Source: Coptis chinensis (Eukaryota; Streptophyta; Magnoliopsida; Ranunculales; Ranunculaceae). Taken from it: a stretch of DNA of 64,000 bases. Below are positions 25,091 to 36,434 of this stretch, one piece after another. The position numbers and the translations under genes are program-made. The notes beneath the pieces were generated by a model. It was not told the DNA's origin. It made no database searches and saw only the letters and a list, made by a program, of their open reading frames with translations. Every line of letters begins with the position of its first letter. Within the stretch, counting starts at the first letter, position 1. The stretch is from the NCBI GenBank assembly GCA_015680905.1, contig CM027381.1, positions 56,920,501 through 56,984,500 of the forward strand, in the 5' to 3' direction.

Positions 25091-26081
25091 AGAGTGATTC
25101 CAAATCGATATCTAACTCTTTCCCGGATGAACATATTTATTCAATTTTTTCTGTACCTTCGTATGCAAACATTGTTAATTTTTTAGTGTCTGAGATCATT
25201 CTTGATATATGGACCAAGAATGAATGCAAGAGATTTTTGGCCAAAGTTAAATTTTACTACTGGGATGAACCCTACCTTTTTAAATATTGTGCGGATAAGA
25301 TAATTCATCATTGCATTCCAAAGTGGGAGCATAATGAAGTCTTCTCTTTCTACCAGGAACAATCATGCGGGAGTCATTTTAGTGGAAAGAAAACTGCCGC
25401 CAAAGTTCTTCAATATGGTTTTTATTGGCCGACCCTATTTCAAGATGCCCATTCACACTGCAAATCGTGTATTAGATGTCAACAACTTGGGGGTATTACT
25501 CAACGTAATATGATGCCCGTAAATCCTATTCTTATAGTGGAGATTTTTTATGTCTGGGGTATAGATTTTATGGGTCCGTTTCCTGTTTCACATGGTTTCA
25601 TTTATATTCTTGTAGCTGTAGACTACGTTTCTAAATGGATTGAAGCCATGGCTTGTCGTAATAATGACCATAAAAATTGTAGTATTATTTATGAAGGAGT
25701 ATATCTTCTCACGTTTCAGCGTACCTAAGGTTATCATTAGTGATGGAGGAAAATATTTTTGTAAAGGAGTTATTGAAGCTTTAGTCAAGAAATATGGAGT
25801 TACCCATAAGGCGGTGACTCCATATCATCCTCAAACTAGTGGTCAAGTAGAGGTGTCCAATAGAGAAATTAAAAAGATTTTAGAAACGACAGTTAATCCT
25901 GATAGAAAAGACTGGTCTAGATGCCTAACAGATGCTTTATGGGCATATAGAACGGCTTTTAAAACACCTATTAGTATGTCCCGTTATCGCTTAGTTTTTG
26001 GTAAACCTTGTCACTTGTCTATTGAGTTGGAATACCGTGCCTTGTGGGCTATTAAAAGTCTTAATTTCAACATTAACGTCG

Positions 26082-27445
26082 TGATAAGTGCTAAAAAAGT
26101 GCAATTTAACCCTCGATTATACCTCTTGTTTAGCCATCTTAGTGGACTAATATTGTTTGTAAGTTATGTTTTATGATTCTATAGGTGAAAAAGAGAGTTT
26201 TGTAGAATATTAGAGAAAAAGGGGTAAAATAGAGCAATTCAGAGCATTAAGGATCACATGGGAAGCCCGTGGACAATCATGGAGAAGGACAAGGAATTGA
26301 AGCTATTAAATATGGGACTTGGACCTATTTTAAAGCCCATTTGGAAGCCCAAGGCCAAAGGATTCGTTGCTTGGACCAATGCCCGCAAAAGAGGATAGAA
26401 GGATAGAGCAAAAGAGGGAAAATAGACTTCCGCGTTAGGGACGCATGGATCATGCGTCCAGATGCAATGCTCGTGTCTGAGACACAAGGATCGTGCTTCC
26501 AGACGCATGGAATGACACTGTAGCCACTTCCTTCTCAGTTTTGGAGACGAAGTTGGACTTTGAAAGAAGTTGATTTGTATTAGGAAACAAATGGCGGTTT
26601 GGAATGCTTCTAGAACTCACTGTAACCCCTATAAATAGAGGACCTAAGTGCCTCATGTAATTAACCAATTCATTTATATTCTTGTCTCCAGAACTTCAGG
26701 TAGAGAGAGATTAATAATAAAAGATTCGGTTTTAACTAGTCGAGTCTTAATAAATTAGTCTTTCTAGTCTTATGTTCTTCGACTCTTCTTCTTCTCGTTC
26801 TTCGTGTTCTTCCTTCTTTATGGAAGGCTAATCTTCTCCTTCAAGGGAGGAGATGAAGCCGGTGCTTAGGGTTTGATGATTCTTTTGGTTCATGGTGTTC
26901 TTCAATCAGGTTAGTTATTTATGTTTTTAGTTATTAGTTCCATTGCCTAGACCAGGGGATGGAAGTATAGATTAAGATTTTTATTTATTGCAATCGAATA
27001 TCATGCTAGTTTAGGGTTTATTTATTGCAATTTAATATTTGCTAGTGACATATTTTTATTTATTATAATTGAATATAATGCTAGAATAGGGTTTTATTTA
27101 TTGTAATTGAATATTATACTATTATTCTCTACTTTTCTTCTAGTTGTGTAGTGTTTTAGAGTAAGGGAAATATTTCTTGTGTTTGCCTTAGATGGTGATT
27201 CATTGAATAGTTACCCAAGCTCACATAAAAGGAAAGAAGATATTAATATCATAAACATAGGAACAACCTTAAGTAGAGTTAATTGTTAACAATATTTCAT
27301 CCAAGAGGGCATCGACACTCGCTCGATTGCCTAATTATAGTCTATTAGTGAGAACAACCATGAAGCAAAAGGTCACAGATCAAAGATATCGGTGGATTCT
27401 AATCTCATCCATATACCATCTTAAACACAAAAGGAGTGCGTGTCA
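26082..27445 (+). mobile_element. Solo LTR I (1364 bp) inside the integrase of C
   Basis: It starts TGATAAGTGCTAAAAAAGTGC and ends GTGCGTGTCA, matching the LTR of element E (30523-32065) along its length, with a deletion near its right end. Flanking 5-mers are CGTCG and CACCG, a target duplication that differs at two positions, both of C/T or G/A type. No internal sequence lies between, so unequal recombination between two LTRs is the likely origin. A TATA box is at 26630. Confidence 0.9.
26630..26639 (+). promoter_or_regulatory. TATA box in solo LTR I
   Basis: TATAAATAGA follows TGTAACCCC, identical in context to E's LTR near 31020. Confidence 0.6.
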
Positions 27446-27800
27446 CACCGCTTGTGTCAAACACAAATTACAATTAAATGAGCTTGAAGAAATTCGTAGC
27501 GATTCTTACAATTTAGGGAAGGATTATAAAGCTAACATAAAACATATTCATGATAAACATATTTTGCATAAAGAGTTTGACCTTGGTCAAAAAGTTTTGT
27601 TATATAACTCACGTTTGCATTTTTTTCCTGGAAAATTAAAAACACGTTGGTCAGGACCTTTTCTGGTTAATAATGTCACCCATTATGGGGTAATTACTTT
27701 GGTAAATCCCAAAGACAATAGTACCTTTCAAGTAAATGGCCAACGCTTAAAACATTTCGATGAATTACATTTGCCCGCTGTAGAAGAAACCCTTCTATAA

Positions 27801-28777
27801 GACCCTGATTATGAGGACTGACCTCTATGCTTGGTGTACTTCCTATCCATATTTCATATTTTGGGAGTACTCAATTAAGGTAACCGGACCCTCCTTTCGG
27901 AGTGTGTGGCTATAAGTGCCGAATCCTTAGTCCACGTTCATGTAAATCACACATTCCTTTCTTGCACTTTTTCTCGTTTTTTTAGTAGTTTTCTCTATGG
28001 AGTGATTTACATTTGTACTTGCTTTATTATTGTGTTTTTCAAAAAACCTGTTCATAAAAATTAGAAAATATAAAACCCATAAATATTAGATAGATTAGAA
28101 AGTCTAGGGTATCTGACTTTAAAAGACCTTCTTTTTCACCACAACAAATTTTTTTCATCCTATTCTAAAATTTTGTTTGGGGTGGGTAATCACCACACGT
28201 TGTTCTCTAAACTTCCTATCTTTGTTTATGCTGCGTTTAGTCGTATAGATTCGTATCACACAATCTAGTTTTCTAGATTTTCCTTCGCCCTCTTAACTTA
28301 TGTCATTTATGCATTACAAGGCATTCTTCCACCATTTCATATGTTACCCACAGTTAGATTTGAGTTTTTCCTAGATCATTAGATAGCATTCTTCATGCTG
28401 ATCATTTTCATAGTTCATTCATAAAAATCGGACCGCTAACGAATCGGGAATCTTAGTTTTAAGTTTACGAGGTAGTAGGACATGATGGGTATTTTATAAA
28501 AGATTTGGGCTTGGGCCAAAATTCATTTTTCCACCCAACCCATGATATTTACACCCCACCGACCATCCCATTTAAACTCGCGCACCGGCCCATTCACTTC
28601 ATCTTCTTAAACAAAAATCAACCTAACTTAAATCGATCCCAGTGCGCGCCTCTTAGAAACTGAATCCAAGCGCGCCCCATGCCCCCATCGAAATAGACCT
28701 TCTCCAAATTTTTACAGCACCTTCCAACCATCATCCCCTACTTAAACCCCTACCCGTATTCAAGTATTAACCATACA
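27801..28777 (+). other. Spacer between integrase and env-like ORF 1 of element C
   Basis: Non-coding. It contains a GGTAACCGGACCCTCC box also found in D (about 51914) and F, a purine tract TTTGGGGTGGG at 28176-28186, and GC-rich motifs (GCGCACCGGCCC, AGTGCGCGCC, AAGCGCGCCCC) at 28574-28685 just before the next ORF. Confidence 0.7.
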
Positions 28778-29885
28778 ATGACCCGACCAATAAAAATCAT
28801 AATGGAATTCACATTTAACACAGAGATATTCCAGCCATTCTACGGTATGGAGATGCGTGCTAGAGGATGGAATAGAATGTGGTACTCTACTGAGGAGTAC
28901 TACCATGAGGATTTGGTGTTGAATCTTTATCAAAATAAGAGGATACTTCCTTTAGGGAGAATGTTTGTGGATTTGGACAGAGTTCACATGGATGTGACTC
29001 ATGAGTTGCTCACTACCATCACTGGGATACCAGCGAAATAGGTCACCTTGACCTTGCAGAGATCCCAGTTTGATGGAGTGCATCAGTTGATGCTAGAGAT
29101 GCTACTTGAAGGTCGATACAATGATCGTTCTCACTGTGCCAGGTAGCAGTCGACTTGAATTAACCGGCTAGCTGTGATGCAGTGGCTAGGGAAGAACCTC
29201 TGTAGCACTTCGAAGCTGAGTGACATCAGCTTGTTGTTCCTACATGTTCTTTAGGTTCTGAAGAACAGGAGGTATGGTTTTTGCCTCATTGATTTTATAC
29301 GTGAAGAGCTTATAGCTGTAGGCCTGAGCACTGCACCCCTTGCTGTTTTAGTTACTAAGATTATGTTATTTTGGGGTTGCGTGCTTGAGTCACCTAAGAC
29401 TCATATTAAGCGTCACTCAAACGTAAAGGCATATAGTGATTGTGTCTAAAGGAATTGGACATTGCTTGAAGAGAGAGCTAATGGTATGGATCAAGATGAG
29501 CATGAAGATGAATATCCTATTTGTTTTGCTGAGAATGCTATGGATCGTGATGCTTTTGATTTTGCATGTTTTTCACTACTCCATAGCGGGATGTGTATGC
29601 TTTATGATCATCAGCGAAACCTAACTACGCTCTGTGAATCGATATAGAGGCATTAGGGTTCCATTCAACGTGATCACCACAACTTAGAGTATAACATTCA
29701 AACAATAACCGATAACCACGCTAACATGCTTAATTCGATAGAGAATATGGAAGAGGCATAGGCAGCTTTTAGGCCGAAGTCTTGAGACATTGCCCCAGCT
29801 AAGAGGTTCGCCTTCTTCTTCTTATTCTAGACGTGAGCGTTGTCGTCGTCGTCTAGCTGATGGTTCTAGACCTTCTTCTTCCTAG
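28778..29885 (+). pseudogene. env-like ORF 1 of element C (broken)
   Basis: The ORF lies downstream of pol, in the position where Athila elements carry an env-like ORF. It begins MTRPIKIIMEFTF and shares FQPFY..EM..R.W...WY with the ORF at 52875 in D, then a block with SDISLLFLHVL. An acidic segment follows (DEHEDEYPICFAENAMDRD) and an Arg/Ser-rich end after a frameshift near 29780. Several in-frame TAG/TGA stops occur (about 29039, 29143). No signal peptide or membrane helix is evident, so calling it an envelope protein would be by position only. Confidence 0.65.
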
Positions 29886-30522
29886 GGATAGCATATTTAT
29901 ATTTGATTTGTTATGATGAATTTGATTTAGAATTATTAATGTTCTGTAATAACTATTTAATTTATGTACTTGTTTTAATTTCAGTACTTTAGTTTATTTA
30001 ATTGTTATTTTCATTTTTAGTTAAGTAGTTAGTATTTATTTGTTTATGTGATTATTTATCTATGCACGTATTGTCAAATTTAATACATGATTAATCTCAT
30101 ATTTTTATTTTTACCATATAGTTTTTCTGTTGATATTCAACATGTTTAGGTAATTTAATTGATCAATGTCATGACACCCCAAATTGCATGCCTTAAATCA
30201 CATTTATATATGTTTTAGGACAAAACAACCCTTGGGACTTGTTTAATTTAATTGGAATCCATAATGTAATTAGGAACCTTAAATTTCGTGGAATGTCAAA
30301 ATTTCAAGGAATTTCGAAGGCTAATTATATTTAGAAATTCCAAACACTGAAATAGAATTCATGTGTATGGAACTATTCTAAAAATATGTTTTTCCACATC
30401 TTTTATTTTAGCAACAATCCGGTCTTAGACTTGACAACCAAACACTATAAAATTAATCCCTAAGTATGTAGTTTCATAACTGAAAACCCTAAACACATCA
30501 CTGCATCTCAGAGCGCGCACAC
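29886..30522 (+). other. Spacer after env-like ORF 1 of element C, truncated
   Basis: AT-rich non-coding DNA ending in a GAGCGCGCAC motif at 30511, the same motif that precedes env-like ORF 2 in D. Element E is inserted at that point (preceding 5-mer CACAC), so C's second env-like ORF is missing. Confidence 0.6.
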
Positions 30523-32065
30523 TGATTAGTGCTCAAAAAGTGCATTTTAACCCTCAATTATACCTCTTGTTTAGCCATCTTAGTGGACTAACAGTGCTTG
30601 TAAGTCATGTTTTATGATTCTACAGGTGAAAAGAGAGTTTTGTAGAATATTAGAGAAAAAGAGGTAAAACGGAGAAATTCGGAGCATTAAGGATCACATG
30701 GGAAGCCCATGGACAATCATGGAGAAGGCCAAGGAATTGAAGCTATGAAAAATGTGACTTAGACCTCTTTTAAAGCATATTTGGAAGCCCAAGGTAAAAT
30801 GATTCGTTGCTTGGACCAAAGCGCACAAAAGAGGAAAGAAAGATGGAGCAAAAGAGCAAACACAGACTCTTGCATCTGGGACGCAAGACATGTGCGTCTA
30901 GACGCATGAACCGACACTGTAGCCCACATTTTTTTACAGTTTGGAAACGAAGTTGGAATCAGAAAGAAATTGATTTGTAATAGGAAACAAGCCAATGTTT
31001 CTAGAACTCATTGTAACCCCTATAAATAAAGGACCTAAGTGCCTCATGAAACTCGCTAATTCACAATATTCTTGTCTCCAGAACTTGAGGCAAAGAGATT
31101 AATAATAAAAGATTTGGTTTTCACTAGTCGAGTCTTAATAAATTAGTCTTTCTAGTCTTATGTTCTTCGACTTTTCTTCTTCTCGTTCTTCGTGTTCTTC
31201 CTTCTTCATGGAAGGCTAATTTTCTGCTTCAAGGGAGAAGATGAAGTCGGTGCTTAGGGTTCGGTGATTCTTCTGGTTCATGGTGTTCTCCAATCAGGTT
31301 AGTTCTTTACGTTTTTAGTTATTAGTTCCATTGCCCACACCAGGGGATGGAAATATAGAATAGGGTTTATGTTTTGCAATATTAATATAATACTAATATT
31401 TTTTTACTTTTCTTATAGTAGTGTAGTTCTTTAGAGTTAGGAAAGTATTCTTTGTGTTGCCCTAGAAGGGGTAGCTCAGGGAGTGGTTGTCTTAGGGGAA
31501 GTATTCTTTGTGTTTTCCTTAAGTGGTGATTCATTGAATGGCCGCCCTATTAGGAAGTACTCCTTGATGTTGCTCTCGGCAATATATTTAATGGCTGCCC
31601 GAGCTTACATAAAAGGAGAGAAGATACTAGTAACATAAACATAGGAACAACCTTGAGTAGAGTTAATTGTTAACGATGTTTCATCGAAGAGGGCATCGAC
31701 ACTCGCTCGATTACTTAATTGTAGTCTACTCGTGAGAATAACCATGAAGTAGAAGGTCACGGATCAAAAGTAGCGGTGGATTCTAATCTCTTAAATTCTC
31801 TTTCTTATAAATTCTCAATAGTTTAGTTTAGTTTAGTTCAGCAATTCACAATATCTATAATCATAGTTTTTAATCCCTCAAACTCCTTTCTAGTCTTGTC
31901 CTTCATATAACATACATTTAAAAGTGGAACGATATCCTACTCATCCTTTACTCATTGAGGGATAATTAGGTTTTGATACACTTCTGTTTTGTTCAACGAC
32001 CATCATCCATCATCCATCTACACATTCCATATACCATCTCATACACACAAAAAGAATGCGTGTCA
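30523..32065 (+). repeat. 5' LTR of element E (1543 bp)
   Basis: It starts TGATTAGTGCTCAAAAAG and ends AATGCGTGTCA before the primer binding site. An internal partial duplication (GGAAGTATTCTTTGTGTT repeated near 31440 and 31500) makes it longer than LTR I. A TATA box (CTATAAATAAAGG) is at 31020. Confidence 0.9.
31020..31030 (+). promoter_or_regulatory. TATA box in LTR of element E
   Basis: CTATAAATAAA follows TGTAACCC, as in solo LTR I. Confidence 0.6.
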
Positions 32066-32067
32066 AA

Positions 32068-32082
32068 TGGCGCCGCTGCCAT
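32068..32082 (+). promoter_or_regulatory. Primer binding site of element E
   Basis: TGGCGCCGCTGCCAT lies two bases after the LTR end, identical to the sites of D and F. Confidence 0.85.
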
Positions 32083-32625
32083 TTTAAGTTGTTTATGTTT
32101 AACATTTTCTTTGAAGTTTAGAACTTTGGATCTTAAGGTAATTTTAGTCGCATCATCCATCCTGTTGAGAAAGAGAGAAGCTTGAAAGACATCTCGAAGA
32201 CAAAATCTACCATCCAAGTTGGATCTTAGTATAGTTGCATCGTAGTTTAGTTTTATTGCTTTCTAGTATAATTGCATTTAGGACGTTTTCAACAATTGAA
32301 GTTGCAAGCCAACACAGTGAAACATTGAACTCTAGTGTTTCTTGTCTGCATTTTGACAAACGGACTATCGTCTGTGGGAAATGGTATTTAAGCAATCCTT
32401 GTGATTCACCATAATCCTAGAAGAGACAGCTTTAGACAACAGGCTAGATATTAGCTGCAAAGCCCAACCCAGTTGGAGGAAAGTAGTTTTATTTTTTTTT
32501 AAAAAAATCGAAAAAATTAGTATAATTGCATTTTAGTATAATTTAAAATAGTTGCATATTAGTTTAACTGCATTCAAGCATAGTAGGATAGTTTTTCGTC
32601 ATTTTTGCATAGCATTTTCTAGTAT

Positions 32626-34141
32626 ATGCCCCATCATCCATATCATTGTCCGGTAAGAACACAACAGTGGACAAGGTTTAACATCCGACTAACAAGAATA
32701 CTATACGAGATTGATACAATGGACGCATGCAATGTTGGAGGTGTTGTGGAACCGAATAATCCTGAAGCTATCCCACCCATGCAAACACAACAGAGGAAAA
32801 AGCTAGGTGATTTCTATTCGCCAATCATTGGAGACTCACCCAGCAGTATTGTTTTTCCAGAGACAGAAGCTAACCAGTTTGAGCTTAGAGCATCAATCAT
32901 TTCTATGCTTCCAAAGTGTAACGGTTCAGACAATGTTCAGCCTTATGTTCACATGAAAAAATTTCTATCAGTCATCAGAACTTTTAAGAACCAGAATATC
33001 AGGGATGAGAGTATCAAGTTAATTATTTTTCCACTCTCACTCGAAGGTAAAGCATCTGAATGGTTAACTGCACAGCCGATCAATTCAATCAACAACTAGG
33101 AAAAGTTGAAAACCAAGTTTATGAACAAGTTCTACCCACCCCAGAAGACAGATGCCATGCAACAAGCCATCAACAATTTCAAAGGGAAGGTGACTAATGA
33201 ATATCATCAAAGCTGGGAGAAATTTAATAATCTGCTAGTCTCATGTCCACATCATGGTTATGATAAGAGCATACTGGCTCATTTTTTCTTTTGAGGGCTT
33301 TCTACTATGAACAAGCAGATTATACAGTCAATGCATCATGGTAAGTTTACATCATTTGATGGAGAGGAAACCTATAACTTTCTCGAGAATTTAGCTTAAA
33401 ACACTCAACAATGGAGTAATAGCAACGAGGACGTAGCTAGAGTGGAGGGGGTGCCGAAGCAATTTGGTAACCAAATTAGTGAAGACCCAAATCAAGTGAT
33501 ACTATCAATTATGGCAAGCCTATCAATAGGACTTGAAACTTTGAACCAGAAGTTTGATCTGTTCTTTATGAATCCTCCAAAAGCAAGTAATTTCCAAGCT
33601 AAACCTCAGCCATCTAAGCCTTGTTATATCATCTGTGAGCTATGTTCTGATGAAAGCCACACCACTGAAGAGTGTTCATACTATCTAGATACTAATTTAG
33701 AGGCATGTAGTATCAACTTTTTTGGAAGAAATAACCATTTAAATCAGAGATAGAATTATTGGAAGCCACTGTTGCTCGAAATGATAGGATGGTTGCAATC
33801 TTGCTGAAACAGCCACAAAATACAAATAAGTGGAATTTTCCTCTAGGATTCCAGAATCAGTCTAATCAATTCTAGAATAACCAGTATCAGTTCCAAGACC
33901 ACCAACAACTATACAAAAATCAACAGTCATACCAGAACCAGCAATACCAAGCCAACACAAACAAAGAGTTAGTACCAGATCTTATGAGTGGATACATTGC
34001 ACCTACGCCTCAGTTAAGCAAAGCAGTTATCCCACATCTAGAAGAAGCTATCACCACCATTGTCAATGAGTTGAAATAGACAAATCAAAGAACCCAGAAT
34101 CTTCTTCTAGGCCAACCGAAGCCGAAAGAAGAGAACTGATA
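32626..34141 (+). pseudogene. gag: gag of element E (broken)
   Basis: The frame from 32626 (a start at the downstream MDACNVGG near 32719 is also possible) encodes the gag domain with EANQFELRASIISMLPK and PLSLEGKASEWLTAQ. A TAG near 33097 replaces Trp. The frame resumes at 33106 (MNKFYPPQKTDAM) and has a stop near 33292. A further frame (33442-33753) carries the knuckle CELCSDESHTTEEC. After a frameshift a Gln/Asn-rich tail (NQYQFQDHQQ and similar) runs to about 34080. The sequence is closer to A's gag than to those of C, D and F. Confidence 0.85.
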
Positions 34142-35104
34142 TTGAAGAATCTGCCAGCATCGTTTCCTTCAAAACTAGTGAATACCATAAAGGATGACCA
34201 GTACAAGGAGATTTGCGATGTCTTTCAGAATTTACAGATTAATATCCCATTTATGTCCACCATCAAGCAAGTTCACTCATATGTCAAGTTCGTGAAAGAT
34301 CTAGTGAAGAAGAAGACAAACATTTCGAAAGAAGCTTTTATCGCTTAAAAATGTTCATCGTACATACAGAATCTAGCGGTTGTGAAACAGAAAGATCCTG
34401 AAAGTCCCATTGTTACATGTAGAATAGGAGATTCTTTGGAGGAGCAAGTTTTATTAGATTTGGGTGCAAGTGTGAATATTCTACCATATTTCCTCTACGG
34501 GAAGTTGGGTTGGAAGGATCTTAAACAGACTGATGTTACTTTACAGTTGGCAGATAGATCAGTGAAGATACCAAGAGGAATTATTGAAGATGTCATAATC
34601 AAGATCGAAGATTTCTATTATCTGGTTGATTTCATAGTACTCGACACAAAACCTACATCAGGTAGGTATATACCAATCATTCTAGGCAAACCATTCTTGG
34701 CCATTGCCAATGCGCTCATCAACTATCGAAATGGTAATATGACTTTATCCTTTGGCAATATGAAAGTCGAGACCAATGTTTTCCATATGTTACAGCAACC
34801 ACAGGAGGTGTGTGTTGTGAACGAGGTATGCATGATTGAAACGTTAGCACAGGATTATCTGACTCATTCATATCCTACTGACGAATTGTTGAAAGCTCTG
34901 ACAGACTTAGACTGTAAGGAACTTAGTGTCCAGGCAATCAATGTGATCTTGGATTTATCACCTGTCATGGATAACAACAAGTTTAAAGAAAAATTTAAAT
35001 CGCCTATGCCTGATGGACAATCTAAAGAGCTTAAGGAGCCACCTAAACTAGAATTGAAGCCTTTGTCGTCTACACTCAAGTATGTTTTCTTGGGAGATTT
35101 ATGA
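34142..35104 (+). pseudogene. Linker and aspartic protease of element E
   Basis: The linker (34142-34348) ends in a TAA. The same frame continues 34382-35104 as an almost complete protease domain: VLLDLGASVNILPYF (Asp-Leu-Gly-Ala active site, about 34450), LQLADRSVKIPRG, and IILGKPFLAIANALI. It ends near LKPLSSTLKYVFLGDL at a TGA. This is the best preserved protease in the window, with one stop upstream. Confidence 0.85.
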
Positions 35105-35353
35105 ACATACCCAGTAGTCATTGCATCAGATTTGACTGAGGAGAAGAAATCCAGGTTAGTACGTTCTTTACGTGCTATGGTTTGGCTTGCCTGGCGCCTA
35201 ACACCTCACCTAGCAGCCCCATGAACTCTGTCCGACCAAATTGCACTAACTAGGTTGGCTAGGGTAGATGAAAATAGGATGATGGCTTGGAAAGTAGTTA
35301 TAGATATGCAAGACTTAAAAGAGCCTCATTTCACAAGTGAGGAGCAAACGTAG
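35105..35353 (+). pseudogene. Fusion of RT start to env-like ORF 2 end in element E
   Basis: After the TGA, residues VVIASDLTEEKKSRLVRSLRA correspond to the beginning of the RT domain. From about 35176 the frame instead encodes the C-terminal end of env-like ORF 2 as seen in D (ALTRLARVDENRM, then DLKEPHF), ending at TAG 35353. RT, RNase H, integrase and env-like ORF 1 are therefore deleted in one step or more. Confidence 0.75.
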
Positions 35354-36434
35354 GAGAATGCATGATTAGAAACAACTATATATGGTAATATTTTTAATTT
35401 TCTGTTAGTGTCCGCTTATATCCCAAGCGAATTTTATTTCTTTTTATATCCATAATGGATGGAACTCATATAGGAGTTGCGTTTGCATTTTAATTCTTTA
35501 TATATTTGTATCCTTTAACTTTCTTTTATAGGTGCGCCCATTTACAAACATGTTTTATAGTATTCTCTATCATTTATTTTCATTCCATACTTTGGGGACA
35601 AAGCATGATTCTATTTTGGGGTGGTATAGAAACACGCTGTAATATTTAAGCACATATTAGGTTATATATTACTTATTAATTATCGTATAAAAACAAAAAA
35701 AGCATAAAAATAGTTTATACTATTCACTTAGGATAATAGTATTATTTCCTTTTCCATGATGATATTAGTCTAGAAATCTCAAGTAGCAATAGAATTAAGC
35801 GTAGTTCTTAGAAACTTAGGTTAATACGTAGGTAATAGTCATTGCATATTTTCATTAACAGCTTGTATGAGCACGTATGAGTGTACTTTGTAGTATTTTT
35901 CTGGGACCTAGGTTAGACTACTTAATTTTACATATTCTGTGTGATTCTAGCCTATAAGCCTCATATGAGTGAGTATCTGAGTGATGACACAAAGGAGACA
36001 TATAATCTGAGTAGAGAAATCACACATCCACTTGCTTGATCACCATACCATATCCTAAGTGAGAATTTAGGCTCTCTTTGGATCGATATAGCTAAAAATT
36101 CATACCTATAAGTAATTATCAGCTAGTCGCCCCTTCGAGCCTTTCAAGTAGCATTTTCGCAACCACAAATCCTTTACCCATCTGTTAAACCAATAAAAAT
36201 AAAAATAAGCCTACCCATCTTTGAATGAGTTTGAGAATAGGATGAGTAAAGAGAATAAAGATAAAAACTTGTGAAAAACCAAAATTAGTTAGTTGCTTCA
36301 GAAAAGAAAAGGAAAAGAAGTTTCCATCCAAAGAAAAAAAAATAAAAATAAAAATTGAAAGAAAACAAAAACTCCAAAAATAGAATAAATAGAGCCAAAA
36401 AGCCAAAATAAAAATGCTAAAGATGGAAACTAAG
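35354..36434 (+). other. 3' non-coding region of element E
   Basis: It matches the 3' region of D (55747 to about 56800) in order: GGTGG/GGAACTCATATAGGAGTTGCG box, purine tract TTTTGGGGTGG at 35615-35624 followed by TATAGAAACACG, CACACATCCACTTGCTTGATCA, and an A-rich stretch. It is cut at 36435 by F. Confidence 0.75.

Larger units (their letters stand above)
25091..27800 (+). pseudogene. Integrase of element C, split by a solo LTR
   Basis: The zinc-binding part (about 25330-25480) has [14 protein letters not shown] and CKSCIRCQQ, but the first His of the HHCC set is not evident. The catalytic core has GIDFMGPFP (Asp, about 25558), a frameshift near 25700, then IISDGGKYF (Asp) and [13 protein letters not shown] (Glu), so the DDE triad is visible. 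The frame runs to LNFNINV at 26081, where solo LTR I is inserted. It resumes at about 27446 with KHKLQLNELEEIR, VLLYNSRL, FPGKLKTRWSGPF and ends at TAA 27800. Confidence 0.9.
18680..30522 (+). mobile_element. Athila-like retrotransposon C with pol (interrupted)
   Basis: This is the only copy in the window with reverse transcriptase, RNase H and integrase. The order is LTR (18680-19980), primer site, leader, gag, protease, RT-RNase H, integrase, spacer, env-like ORF 1, spacer. A solo LTR (26082-27445) splits the integrase. The element is cut at 30523 by element E, and its env-like ORF 2 region and 3' LTR are missing. Its LTR shares box order with D and F, so it is a plausible relative of their autonomous partner. 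All frames are decayed. Confidence 0.9.
30523..36434 (+). mobile_element. Athila-like retrotransposon E, pol deleted, truncated
   Basis: It comprises 5' LTR (30523-32065), primer site, leader, gag, protease, then an internal deletion joining the first residues of RT to the end of env-like ORF 2, then the 3' non-coding region up to the insertion of F at 36435. The 3' LTR is absent from the window. The LTR is of the same subfamily as solo LTR I. Confidence 0.85.
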
